Assembly (NCBI RefSeq): GCF_002865645.1
Contig: NW_020194554.1
Span: 930,001 to 994,000 of the forward strand
Reading direction: 5' to 3'
Length of the DNA stretch: 64,000 nucleotides
DNA from: Hyaloscypha bicolor E
Taxonomy: Eukaryota; Ascomycota; Leotiomycetes; Helotiales; Hyaloscyphaceae
How positions within the stretch are numbered: position 1 is the stretch's first letter; every line of letters starts with the position of its first letter. The notes under the pieces were generated by a model. The model did not search any database. It was given only the letters and a program-made list of their open reading frames with translations, and was not told where the DNA came from. Positions 1 to 11,394 of the stretch are shown here, piece after piece. A program made the position numbers and the translations under genes.

Positions 1-1440
1 AATATTTAATATTAAATTTAAAGTTTATAAATTACTAATATTAATAATATAATTTAAAAAAGACTTCTATTAATTAGTTTTATTAATATATTTATATAAT
101 AATATAATATTTTTAAAATATTAATTTTTTAAAAATATAATTAATATTTAAATTATAAAATTTATTTTTAAATTTTTAAGTTTTAAAATCGATTTTTTAT
201 TTAAAAGAATTATATTATATTAAATAAAAGAGTTTTTTATAAAATAAAATTTAGTATTAATTTTTTTTAATTAAAATTAGATTTATATATATTTATATAT
301 TTAATAATAAAAATTATAATTTTTTATTAATAATATTATATTTATTATAAAATTATATAAATATTTTATATATTAGAATAATAGTTAATAATTAACTTTA
401 TATAAAAAAGCTTAATTTTAATTTTAATTCTTTTTAGTTTTTAATTCAAATTTCTTCTTTTAATAAAACTTTTTAATATAAAATTAGAATTTTATAACTA
501 ATATATTATTTTATATAAAAAATAATAATACTAATTTTTAAATATATATAAAATAAAATTAAATTAAAAGTATTTATATATATAAAAATATTAAGTTTTA
601 AAATAAAGAATTTAAGATTTTTTAAATTTTTAAATAAAAGCTATATTTAATATATAAAGAAATATTTTAGCTTCTTTTCTTTTTAAATATAAAAGAATTA
701 TATTATTATTATTAATAATAATTATTATTTAATATTATAGGTTTAGCTAAGATATTATAATAAAGTAATATTATAATAATAATAAAAAGCTTATATTAAG
801 CTAAAGGCTATTTACTAGATTTAAAATATTAGCTATATATTAAATTATATATAATAGTATTATATAACTAGTATTATATAATATAAAATTAGAATATATA
901 TTAATTAGAAACCTTAATTATTAGCTTTATATTATATACTAGAATTACTTTTATTTACTAGAAAATTAAAATGAAATAATTTATCTAGAAATAAAAGCCT
1001 TATTTTATAGAGCTTATAAACTAACTTTATTTAAAATATATTTATATTCTATATAATATTAAGTTATTTTTATATAATATAAATACTATTATATAACTAG
1101 TTCTTATTTATATAGAAATACTAAAACTTATACCTAAACTTATATAAGAGTATTAAAGCTTAAAAATATATAGAATTTTTTTATAATAAACGAATACATA
1201 TATTCTATTTTCCTATTTATACTTGTTTTTTATTCTTTATATTAGGCCCGTTAATTTATTTTAAATATATCTTACCCGAACTATAAATAATACGAAAAAA
1301 TATAATAAAACCTTTCTTTCTTTTTAAATACTTCTACTATTCTAAATATAAGTCTTTCTGGCTAATTATAAATTATTCTTTAGATTAATCTAACTTTCGA
1401 GCCATAATATATTTTATATATTATATATAAAGATATAATT
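1..1440. repeat. AT-rich RIP-decayed repeat block
   Basis: Almost entirely A and T with very few CpG, CpA or TpG dinucleotides, and stop codons in all frames. The texture matches the large block at 7.6-45 kb, where the cause (decayed LTR retrotransposons) can be shown. I could not recognise element ends or a protein domain here, so the element type is unknown. Confidence 0.7.
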
Positions 1441-2135
1441 CTTATTATAGGTAAAAGAGCCAGCCGGTTTTAAAGAAAAAACGAATATAGTAATTTATAT
1501 AGGTATAATAGGTAGTAGAAAAGGCCTTATAGGTATAAATACAGGAAAAGAAGAGAAAGTAAAGGTAATTAGATATATGAGAGTAGTAGATATAAGGGGC
1601 ATTTATAAAAGGCTAGAATATAATATAAAAGGAGATTAAGAGCTAGTAAAAGGGAGAAAAGTATTACGAGGGCTCCTATTAGTAGTGAGTAGACTATACG
1701 GACCTGTAGGAAAGTTCTACGGATATAGGAAAGAGCTTATAAGGGGAGAAAAGGGGAGATATAGGCCGGGAAAAGAGCTAGAAGGGCCTAACGGACAAGG
1801 AAGGGAGTTCTACGGGCTTGCAGGATGGCTAGGGAGGGTTTCCTGGTAAGAATAAGGCTTGGGAGGATTTATAGGAGGAAAGAGAGAGCTTTGCAGGCGA
1901 AAATACGGATAATAAGGGGCTTGCGGGGGCAAGTAAGGCTTGGAAGGGCCTATAAGAGATCCAAAAGAGCCCGTAAAAGTAATACTGCTCCTCTTATAAT
2001 TAAAAAAAGCCTCTTACAGACTTCGGCCAGTTCTTTATATATAATATATACCGGGAACGAAATAAGAAAGCGAACCGGGTCCGGAAAGCAAAGTAAAAGA
2101 GAGCTATTTCTCCTTGCCCAAAAGCTATAAACGAG
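1441..2135. repeat. Purine-rich degenerate repeat (top strand G/A rich)
   Basis: The top strand is strongly purine-rich, with recurring G-rich words such as AAGGCTTGGRAGG, GGGCCTATAAGAG and AGAGCTTATAAGGGG spaced a few tens of bases apart. One reading frame stays open at 1825-2130 (101 codons), but it is just Arg/Lys/Gly/Ile-rich low complexity produced by the purine bias. I therefore do not call it a gene. It probably represents an old repeat whose C residues were largely removed on one strand. Confidence 0.5.
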
Positions 2136-4055
2136 TAATTAAAATACGCGATCCAAGCTCTAGCTCCTACTAGCGAGTATAGGCTTGGCTTGAACTTTGT
2201 AACCCGGCTTATAACTATAGAGGATTATATAATCTCAGTCGAATCTGGACCTCTCCAAAGTCCACTTCCGTCTTTGGACCTGAGCAGTCGCTGCCTTAAC
2301 CTGAGCTAAGCCCTGAGCCAAGCTCTGTGCCCTGAGCACACTTGAAAGTCAGCTGGATCACGCTCAGGGGGATCCTTTCTAGCTCCCTCGAGAGTCGGTT
2401 ATAGTTTCTATATTATTTATATATAGAATTTTACAGATCCTGCTGCCTGCAGCATAGCCACCTCTCTAAGCCTATTAAGATATCGTGACGGTGGCCATTC
2501 TCGGTCCCCTGTCGGAGCCGATTTGGGTCCCCTTTTTAACCGAAGGAGCCTCGCTTAATGCCCCTATAACCTCTCCTCAACTCCCCCCAAACAACCCAAC
2601 TCGTATACGAGAGTATACGACTTCAATTTTCTAAGAGCTTTATCAACTTTTACATACTTATTTAGAAAGGTACTAGCTTCTCTTCGATCAATACACCGTC
2701 GCCGAGATGAGTCTGCCTGTGTACACGTTAACGAAGCACGCCTGCTCTTGTTAAGCTGCGGGGGCGTGCCGATGTGGCCTGATCCTGCACAGTACCTTGT
2801 TAAACAGAAGCACCAGGGCATTGTATTCCTCATAAAATTATAGCATGCAGAAGGAGCTGAGAGCCCAGGCGTGGACGGACGTTGGATCTCGTAGCACCGT
2901 TTTTGGTTAGTCACTGTTTGCTAACTACAACGAGATCCAGGTAGCAGCGACGCTATATCGAGCAGGATTCATTAAGAAGTTTGGGAGATTCATGCGGATC
3001 CTAGCAAGGCAGAATTGCACCAATGTTGTACTAACGAAGGATCAGCTGGGTGAGGGAGAGACATGCAGCGGCGATGCCGCGTCAGGTGGCTTTAGGGGAT
3101 TCATGCAGATCCTAGCAAGGCAGACATCACCGATACTCAAACGGTACTGGCGAAAGGAGTAAAGGATCAGCAGGGGGTTCATTCAGAGGCACTATAGAGA
3201 TTCATGCATCTGTGATACGGCACAGAGGGGTCAAAGAACAGGCTCGTTTGCGTGGATACGACACTTGTCCGATCCCGGGAGGGTAACGTAAGGCAGAATC
3301 ATCTCGGCGCAGCCAGCAGATTCATGCACTACAGGTGAGTACGACCGACACAGGACAGGCCTGTAGCGGTGCTCAGGCGGTTTTGTCACGCCGTATGAGA
3401 GATACTACGGTAAAGGGTATGTCACAGCTTTAACATTTAACGTAGGTAGAGACAGACGAGGGAAACGAGCTTTTATGGCAGGGATATCAGGAGATTGGGC
3501 CGAATAGCAGTTTATGTAGCGCACGGCAAGGCAGAACAATCTTAGCAGAAAAGTTGCATTAATAAGGAGCGTCATTCTTAAGCAGCATAGCTCTCAATGC
3601 CCAGCTATACCAATAGCATACGCGGCCCAGCCAATACGCCCCTAAGCATTGACAGCTGAACCCCCTATAAGGCAGACTCGGGTAATTGAGGCAAGTCATG
3701 ATGCTAGGAGGTCGTTGCTCCGCTGTAGGGGCTGTCGACCTTTCCTTGACGCACTCGCTGCTGCAAGAAGTTCACTGTACAATCTCAGACGACAACATAA
3801 CTTCTTTCACAGCATTTTCGATTTTAGGAGAAGGCGGACAATATTCAAGAGGGATCCCAGGCCAGACGCGCTTGTGTGAAGTGCTGCTCTCCGGAGCTCC
3901 AGGGCCAACAACAGCATCATTTGAGCCGGTGCCGCCAAAGATGCGATCCATGACATACTTGGGCCCGTCCTGCATGCTCATTATGAGAAGAGAAGTTGAC
4001 AAAGTTTTGGATGAAGGAATACTGAAGGACGTCTGCAGCGACGTCTGATACAAGT
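2136..4055. other. Intergenic region without a recognised gene
   Basis: Moderate GC sequence between the purine-rich repeat and the kinase-TPR gene. Open frames occur at 2564-2914 (minus, 116 codons), 3686-4048 (plus, 120 codons) and 3772-4053 (minus, 93 codons). None shows a domain I recognise and the last two overlap on opposite strands. It contains the repeat series at 2987-3340 and, toward 4056, presumably the 3-prime UTR and terminator of the minus-strand kinase gene. Confidence 0.5.
2987..3340 (+). repeat. Imperfect ~110-bp repeat series (GATTCATGC units)
   Basis: The word GATTCATGC begins at 2987, 3098, 3199 and 3319, spaced 111, 101 and 120 bp. In the first two units it continues as a near-identical RGATCCTAGCAAGGCAGA, and both of those are followed about 50 bp later by AAGGATCAGC. 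The third and fourth units keep only the head. This looks like a diverged tandem array or the internal repeats of a decayed element. Confidence 0.6.
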
Positions 4056-6588
4056 CTAATCCTTAGCAAACTCTAACTGGTCTATTTTCCGCAGTGTTGA
4101 TAATAGAGCAGTTAGGTTTGCTCTTGTAGGGCGACGAACCTCCTTAAGTTTCATGCTACAAGACTCTCTCGCTGGCCTCAACAACTTCTCAGCCTCTTTT
4201 AATCGGCCCTGACTTTTATATATGAGGGCCAGGTTAGCCATACTTGTTAATGTGCTAGGATGGTCGGCACCTAGTTTAGTCTTGTAAGTCTCCACCACCA
4301 GTATCTCTAGCTTTTCAGCATCCTCCCACTTGCTCTGGTTGGTATATATAGTTGCTAGTTCATCCATGCTCCCTAGGGTGATAGGATGGCTGACACCAAG
4401 TTTGTTCTTGTATATCTGAGTCAGCTGTACGCTTAGTTTCTCAGCCTCCTCCCACCGTTCCTGCTTCGCGTACATTAATTCTAGTTGGCCCATACTTGAA
4501 ATCAGTTCAGGGTGGTCAGCCTCGAGCTTAGCCCTTCGAATTTCCATCACCTGTAACTCCAGCTTCTCAGAATCTTCCAATCGATGCTGACTCCAGAGTA
4601 TCGATGCCAGAGTAGCCATAGTTTCCAGCGTGTTAGGATGGTCGGCCCCAAGCCTAAGCGTACAGGTCTCTATCACCTGCCTAAGTAGCTTCTCAGATTC
4701 TTCCCACAGGTGTTGGCTCCAATATGAGATGGCTAAGTTGACCATGCTTGCCAATGTGGAGGGATGATCGAGCCCGAGCGTGGTCTTCCGGATCTCTGCG
4801 ACCTGCGTCAAGACAGTTTCAGCTTCTTTGATCCGGCCTTGAATAAAATATACACCCCCAAGTATGTCTTTAGATAGTACCGTGAGAGCATGACTACCGC
4901 CAAAAACGATTGTCAAATCATCAGTTTCTTGCGTTAATTGTACCTCCGCCTGGTCAATTCTTTCCTGATCAAAGTAGAGGTACGCAAAATCTGACCGAGG
5001 GAAATGGCCAAAACCTCTCAGCTCAGACACAGAAGAAGATGGAAATTCGCTCCGTCTCTGACACAGAACGGAGGCTATATCTTTAACTCTTTGGATTTTC
5101 TGGTTGTTTCGAAGTAGGATTTCCCTAGTCTTGGCTTCGTCCCTCTTAACACCGAAACCAATATAGTAGCAGAGAGCTGCCTGAATCGCTATTGGCGCGG
5201 ATTGAGAATAGTGATCTAGAAGGCATTGAGCAATATAGGACCGAACTCGATAGTCAGTGATATAGAAATCAAATATCGATCCTTCAATCTATGTAACGTT
5301 AGAAATTCATGATGGCATCCGCTGGATTAGGGAAATTCGTACCTTGAAGTCACTACTTTGTAGACTATATTCAGAAGTTGTGGTGATGACTTCTTGGTAG
5401 AGTGGCCTTCTTTCTTCTGGTCAGCTTGGTAATTCTCTGGAAGGCCGAGCTTACCTTTGTGGATCCATCTTTTCCAGGAACATCCGCAGACTCATCTGCC
5501 GTTCGTTGGAGATATGACTTAAGCTCGAGTCGAAGAATTCTTGTAGGGCCATATTTTGGTCTTGTCTCAAGCCTGTGTCGCATGATAAGAGATAGCTGGC
5601 ATACGTTTTGAGCTTTCCCTTCATGATGCGCAGAGTGTCTTCTGCCGGTCTGGGAAGTTCAATGTCTACTACCTCTAGATTTGGTAGCAGTAGTAACCCT
5701 CCAGATATACGGGGCTCAAACAAAAGCCAGAGACATAGCATGCCGAAACAAAACATATCAGCTTTTACAGCCTCTGATAGAGTCCACTTATCCTGACGAC
5801 CGTCATTTTCTGGCGCGTTCCATGGCTCCGATCTTGCCAGTAGGAGGTATTGGTTTCGGTCGATGTAGCGGCTGGAGTACCCAAAGTCTATGACCTTTGC
5901 GTTAAATCTTCCTGTCATTCCTTTAAAGACGAGAACATTCTCCGGCTTAATATCACCATGCACAATCTCTTGCAGTGCCATTTGATTAGCACAAGCTGCA
6001 TTGAAAACTGTAGTCTCACTTACTGTTACAGTGCATGTCTTCGATCGCTCTTCCGATGTCCAAGCAAAGATCGAGTCGCTCGACGACTGTCATGTCTCTT
6101 CCCCCATGCATTGCAAAGTGATGTAAGTCTCCAAAATGCGATTTTTGGAAAACCAAGACGGGCCACGGCTTATCATCATCGGCAGAAACATCCCAGGAAA
6201 TCCCACGCAGCTGGGCGATACTTGCATGGCTACGGATAAACACTTGACTTGACACAATGACCTCGTTTATGAGATTGCGGAAGACCTGGTCCTCGGTCAT
6301 GCCTCGCTTGTGGTGGACTTTGAAGGCAAAGCTCGTGTCCACGTTTACGAGTGACTCGTGGATTGTGGAAGTTCCACCAATGCCTATAGCTTCCTGCCCT
6401 AGATCCTTGACAATTGGGAGGAATTCAATCTGCAGCGCCTGAGCTATGGCGAGAAAGGATAAGAAATTGAACTTGTCAGGCTCAGCTTCTGTTTCATGCA
6501 CCTGTGCGCTTGAAGTCGATCGCCAATGCGACCAATAAGAAGTTGGATACCACTCGGACATGGTTGTGGATGGTAAATTCAATTCCAA
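4056..6588 (-). CDS. Protein kinase fused to tetratricopeptide repeats (kinesin-light-chain type)
   Basis: Predicted cytosolic Ser/Thr-type kinase with a C-terminal TPR interaction scaffold, about 792 aa. Exons (minus): 6588-6024, 5968-5455, 5409-5343, 5288-4056. Every junction keeps frame, with donors GTAAGT, GTAAGC and GTACGA, and branch TGCTAAT in intron 1. The second acceptor could instead be 3 nt further on, losing one Arg. Seen: the ATP-binding Lys context FAFKV (Lys ~90), catalytic HGDIKPEN rebuilt exactly across intron 1 (~192-199), DFG at ~216 and APE at ~240, so it appears active. Residues ~383-470 carry a Sel1-like helical stretch. Residues ~480-780 hold six 42-residue TPR units with five [DS]HP[SNEI] signatures of the fungal TPR_10/TPR_12 type. 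Met1 (6588) or Met10 (6561) could start translation. The promoter side faces the transposon nest. The substrate is unknown; a signalling or NLR-like role is inference. Confidence 0.88.
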
Positions 6589-7107
6589 TAATTGTTAACT
6601 CTTAGAAGCTTTCTCTAGAAACCGAGAACGATCAATTTGGTGAAAATTGCTAAGATATAGAATGAGTTACGGCAAGCGCCGGTCAGGTAACAAAAATTCG
6701 AGGCCTGAACCTGAAAATGCAATATTGGGCAGCCATGCAGATGTTACGCGTAGCGGATATAAGCACTAAAGTTGTGTCAACCGATGTCAGGATTGGCGTC
6801 AAGTGCTGAGTGTATATATTAGCAAGCAAACCCTTATTTTATTAAGCGAACTAGTCAGCTTATATTATAAAAAGAAATAAACGATAAAGGTATTATAGTG
6901 CGATTTTCGGGGACGCTTGGCTGGGGGTCACGTGCGCTCGCATGTGCCATTCACGTGACTTACCCCTATGTACATAGGCTTCTCCTCCCTCTTTCTCTCT
7001 TCTTTACTTACTTACGAACCGGTTTAGTTCTCGAGTTGTTATTATATACTTTTGTCCTCCGCAGTCCTTCTATAGTATTTAAAACTTTTAATCAGTAAAA
7101 AGAGGTT
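6589..7107. promoter_or_regulatory. Upstream region of the kinase-TPR gene up to the mariner end
   Basis: No gene. This is the likely promoter of the minus-strand kinase-TPR gene, 519 bp long and ending exactly where the mariner inverted repeat begins. It contains two CACGTG palindromes (near 6930 and 6952), the core E-box recognised by bHLH factors, and a CT-rich stretch near 6980-7010. A 66-codon plus-strand open frame at 6898-7098 has no coding features. Regulatory function is inferred from position only. Confidence 0.4.
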
Positions 7108-7140
7108 ACGAGCCCACCACCGTAGGTCTGTGCGTTCAGG
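7108..7140 (+). repeat. Left terminal inverted repeat of the mariner element
   Basis: 33 bp, an exact reverse complement of 47242-47274. The two copies face each other across 40 kb, which is the primary evidence for the outer boundary of the nest. Confidence 0.93.
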
Positions 7141-7375
7141 CTCCATTTCAGGCTCTCCCACCACTAATTTAATAAATTACACTTTACGATGGCTACTACC
7201 CCTCCCCTCGACTTTGAGTATAATAAAGGCGATGAAATCCCTACAAAGCACAAGGAAGCAATACGCCAGATATACTGGTTTGCAAAGGTACCAGTCTACC
7301 AGCTTATAACGCGTTATGAGCTCAATGAATCAACAATTCGTCGCGTTCTGAGCTACGACACACCAGAACGCTTTC

Positions 7376-7864
7376 TGTTAAACTGAGAATCGATTTATAT
7401 AGGGAAATCGATTAAATTGAAGGTTAACAATCTGTAGAATAGCTAATTACAGGAGTATTCCACCATGAAAACTAAGGGAATGACTTCCATAGCTATATTC
7501 CTAATTCCCAGTATACTATGTGATTTACCCCGCATTGTAATAGTAATACGATTACTATACTAATTCCTAAATATAGGTTTAATAAATATAATTAAATAGG
7601 AATATATCGCAAATAGCAAGGAACAGTAATTTGCATAAATGGTTGTCTGATTAGAAGCTCGCAAGGAGCCTCTGGATCTAGCTAAATAATGGGGAGCTGC
7701 TGAGTAAGCGAAGCTAAGCTCCCTAATAACCGTATTCATATAACAGAATACTAATAAAGCAATTAGTATAACTATATATAAGCATATTCCAATAATAGAA
7801 CGAACTAACTAGTAGTTAAAACTAGAATAAAAGAAATAGATAACCTAAACTAGCTAATTTAATA
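7376..7864 (-). repeat. 3-prime LTR (left copy) of element E
   Basis: 489 bp, starting TGTTAAAC and ending in ...TTAATA (originally ACA). It aligns to 31806-31976 joined to 45532-45699. The first ~200 bp keep far more G and C than the partner copy: for example GGGAAATCGATT here is AAAGAAATTAATT there, every difference being a transition. It has about 147 extra bp (7600-7746) absent from the other copy. Confidence 0.88.
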
Positions 7865-7879
7865 TATCTTCTTTTTATA

Positions 7880-9900
7880 ATCGAGATTTAATATTAATAA
7901 GGCTAATAATACTAAGCTTTAAATATAGTAGTTTAAAAGCAGGTTTAGCTAGTAGCTTAATAAAAATATCGGCTATTATTTCTATAATAGAAATATACTT
8001 AAGCTTAATATCTATAATATTAATATAATTTTTAATAAAATAATATCTAATATTAATATATTTAATTTTCTAAGAAAATCGTATATTTATAACTAGATTA
8101 AGAGCTTTTTAAATATCTATTTTTAGATTAATAGTTTCTATAGGAATTAATATTTCCTTAAATAATTACTTTAGTTATAAGGCTTCCTTAATAACTAGAA
8201 TAAAAATAATATATTCTATTTTAATAATTATAGTTACTATTATTTTTTGCTTTATATTAGTCTAGCTAATTACTTTATTAAAGAAAGTAAAAACTATACC
8301 AGAAGTTAATTTATAGTTTTATAAATTGCCTTTATAATTAGTATCTAAATATCTAATAAGTTCTTTTTTAAATATTATATTATATAGAATATCTATATTA
8401 AGAGATCCTTTAATATATTATATAATACGCTTTTATATGGAGCTATAGGAGGCTTTAGGGCATGAATTAAACCGCTCTAAATACCTAGTAATATAGTAAA
8501 AATTAGATCTAGTTACTAGAAATAGCTATATAAATAATTTAGTATAACTCTAATATTTAGTAATATTAATATTTTTCTTTCTAGCTATTATAATATATAT
8601 TATTAGTATAAATATAAGAGTTAAACCCTCTATTTTATATCTTTAAAATAAGTTTATAAAATATTAATTTTAGTATAGAAATACTAAACTATTCTAAAAT
8701 TATATAATTTCTATTACTAGAAATATTTTAATTTCTTTTAAATTAATTATATTAAATTTCTAATAGAATTCATTCTTAATTTAATTAATCTCAGCTATAT
8801 TTTTACTAATAATAATTATATTATTAATATAAATAGTAATTAGAAAAGATAATTAATTAATTTTATATATATATAATATATATAGAACTAAATTATTAAA
8901 TAATTTCAGGAAACTAATAGTATTAAAGAAACTATTAATTATTTAATTCCAGACTCTAAAAGCTTATTTTAACCTATAAATATTCTTTTATAAATAATAA
9001 ATAAGGTTAATTCTTTTAATAAAACTAAATAGTTATTTTATATAATATTTCTTTTCTAGATCTCTATATAAAAAGGCTATTTAAATATTTATTTAATAGA
9101 TATAAAATCTATATTTAGCTATTAGGGCTAATAGAATTTAAATAATAAAAAGCCTAGCTATTAAAATAAAGGTTTTAAAGTAGTTTATATTATATAATTA
9201 AGTATATTCTTATATTATAAGCCTTAATTTATAGTATTTATTAGACTTGATTTTAAATATTTAATAATATCTAATAATCTTTTATTACTTTTATATTACT
9301 AGATTCTATATATAATTATATAAATAGAAATATAGTTTCTTTCTAATAAAAGGTTTCTATAAATAGATATTTAAACTAGTAAAAGCTTCTTTAATTAATA
9401 ATAGAATCTTAGAAGCTTTAGTATTTTAATTAATAGTAAATAAAGTATAATAATTATAATTTCTATTTATAATTCTAGTTAATTTATTTCTTATTTAAAT
9501 TATATTAAATAATATGAGTATTTTCTAAATAATAGAAATTAATTCTAAATTACTAGATAATTAAGATTCTTAGTATTTAAAAGATTTACTTATAATAGAA
9601 TATTAAATAATTAATTTCTAATATTAATAATAATAATATTTTCTTAATTTAAGCTAAAGTTATTTATATTATTACTAGAAGTATTATTTTAATTATTAGT
9701 AATACTAATAAGTCTTTTAAAAAGCTAGAAGATTTAATTTAAGAAATATACTTTTTTAATATATTTTTTAATAATATAATAATTAAAAATAATAAATATA
9801 TACTTATAAAACTTTTAAATATAATATTTAGAATTATTATAGCTAGTAAAAATATTTCTAAAAGCCTTAGTTATATATTTATATTATAAATAGTATATTA
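7880..9900 (-). pseudogene. Copia pol relic (reverse transcriptase and RNase H end)
   Basis: On the minus strand the sequence near 8020-8110 decodes, with stops, as the C-terminal copia RNase H block (IRYHFI..YIN..DIKLKYI..IE.IADI..K). Near 8815-8845 it gives IYINNIII, the reverse-transcriptase YVDD box with both Asp codons turned to Asn by G-to-A change. The order relative to the left LTR fits the 3-prime end of copia pol. No open frame survives. Confidence 0.72.
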
Positions 9901-9918
9901 AAAAAATCAAGACTAATT

Positions 9919-10777
9919 AATTATAATTAACTATAGTTAATTATGGTTAATTATAATTTGATTTAGTAAATTTTGACTTGATTTAATTTAATTATAATTA
10001 TTATATAATACTAAAAAAACTTGAATTTCTTAAGTAACTTAAAAGATTATTAAATAACTAATGGCTATATTAATAAGATATAAACAAAACTTATAGAATA
10101 TATATAAGAGCATAAAGCTAGTCTAAATCGGGTATAAAAAACTGAATATCTTTCTTAGAAACCTCTTTTTTATCTTTTTTATTCTTTTTTATTTCTTTCT
10201 ATTTTAAGGGATATTAAGATTAATTAAAGATTATTAAGACATTTTCAAATATATCGAGTAAAAATAAGTAAATTTATAGTTAAAAGCTTCTTAATTAGAG
10301 CTATAATTATTGAGATATTTATATATAAAATAAAGAGAAAAGAAAGTAACCTGAGAAAAATTACTTATTTATATATAAATCCTCTAGAATCTAGAAGATT
10401 ATTTAATAAGCGTCTAATTAGATATAGCCCTCTAATTTTAAAGTATCTATTTATAAAAGAGCCTATTTTTAGCTAATTTATTTATAATAATAAGATTTAT
10501 AAGATAGCGAAGAATTACTAGAAAATCGAGGAGATTTTAGTATTTTTGGCTCGCGCCGCTTCGCTTACTAAGTAGTATAATACCCGATTTAGTAAGGAGT
10601 GCCTTAAGTAATACCGGATACGGACTAGTCTAAGCCTAATTTTAGCCTTATCTCGCTTTCGAACCTCCGAGCATATATATATACTCACGTAACTAAATAA
10701 TTAACTATAATTAACTATAGTTAATTATAGTTAATTATGATTTAATTAAGTAGATTTTGACTTAATTTAATTTAATT
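9919..10777. repeat. Segment bracketed by ~75-bp direct repeats, with a GC-richer core
   Basis: A sequence built from TTAATTATAGTTAATTAT and ending TTTTGACTTRATTTAATT occurs at 9919-9993 and again, same orientation, at about 10703-10777. The bases between (about 710 bp) include 10535-10690, which is much richer in G and C than anything around it. Possibly a small non-autonomous insertion into the copia internal region. No coding potential seen. Confidence 0.5.
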
Positions 10778-11248
10778 CAGAGGCTATAATTAAATTAAAC
10801 TAAATTATTTAATATACTAATTATAAAGCTATTTTTTTTTAAATATATATATATATATTAAAAAACTAAATATTTATAAATTAGAAATATCCGATTTAAT
10901 TCTATAAAAAGTTTTATATAAAATTATATTAATTTTAAATAAATAATATTAATTATAAGTATAAATTCTATATATAGCTATTTTCTTTTAGAACTTATAT
11001 AATAGACTTTAATTATTCTAGTTCTATATATTTTATTTTAATAATTATATATATATTATATTTAGAAATATTATTTTATTTAAATATATAAATAATTATT
11101 AGTTCTAATTAAATATTCTTTAATTTATACTAGTTTTTAATTTAATCTAATATAAATATTTTATTTTATTTCTAGTTTATATTTCTATAAAAGTAATTTA
11201 GTATTAAAGGTTTATAAAATAGCTCTTTTAATTTAATATATATACTAC

Positions 11249-11394
11249 TATTAGTTTATTAGTAATATATAGTATTATTATATAGATATGAAATACTATT
11301 TATATAAAATTAATAAAGTTAATATTATTTAGAAATAGAGAGTGTGATATTATAATATTAATATATAATTCCTAAAAGAATAGCTATATTAATA
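11249..11394. repeat. Left LTR of element A (internally deleted)
   Basis: Lacks the variable middle segment present in the right LTR and in the copies at 61.5 and 63.8 kb. It jumps from TAATTCCTAA straight to AAGAATAGCTATATT. Confidence 0.75.

Noticed and set aside
1825..2130. Open frame of 101 codons
   Set aside because: Arg/Lys/Ile/Gly low-complexity product of a purine-rich repeat; no domain, no splice or start context.
2564..2914. Minus-strand open frame of 116 codons
   Set aside because: Composition is not protein-like, there is no recognised motif and it borders a decayed repeat.
3686..4053. Overlapping open frames on both strands just downstream of the kinase-TPR gene
   Set aside because: The two strands exclude each other and neither has family features. 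The minus frame could be an unrelated exon but nothing supports it.
5371..6442. Several plus-strand open frames opposite the kinase-TPR gene
   Set aside because: Antisense shadows of a well-supported kinase gene.
6898..7098. 66-codon plus-strand frame upstream of the mariner
   Set aside because: Pyrimidine-rich, Leu/Phe/Tyr runs; more likely part of the promoter region.
9919..10777. TTAATTATAG-type repeat as telomeric sequence
   Set aside because: It does not match the usual fungal TTAGGG repeat and occurs as two isolated, palindromic blocks.
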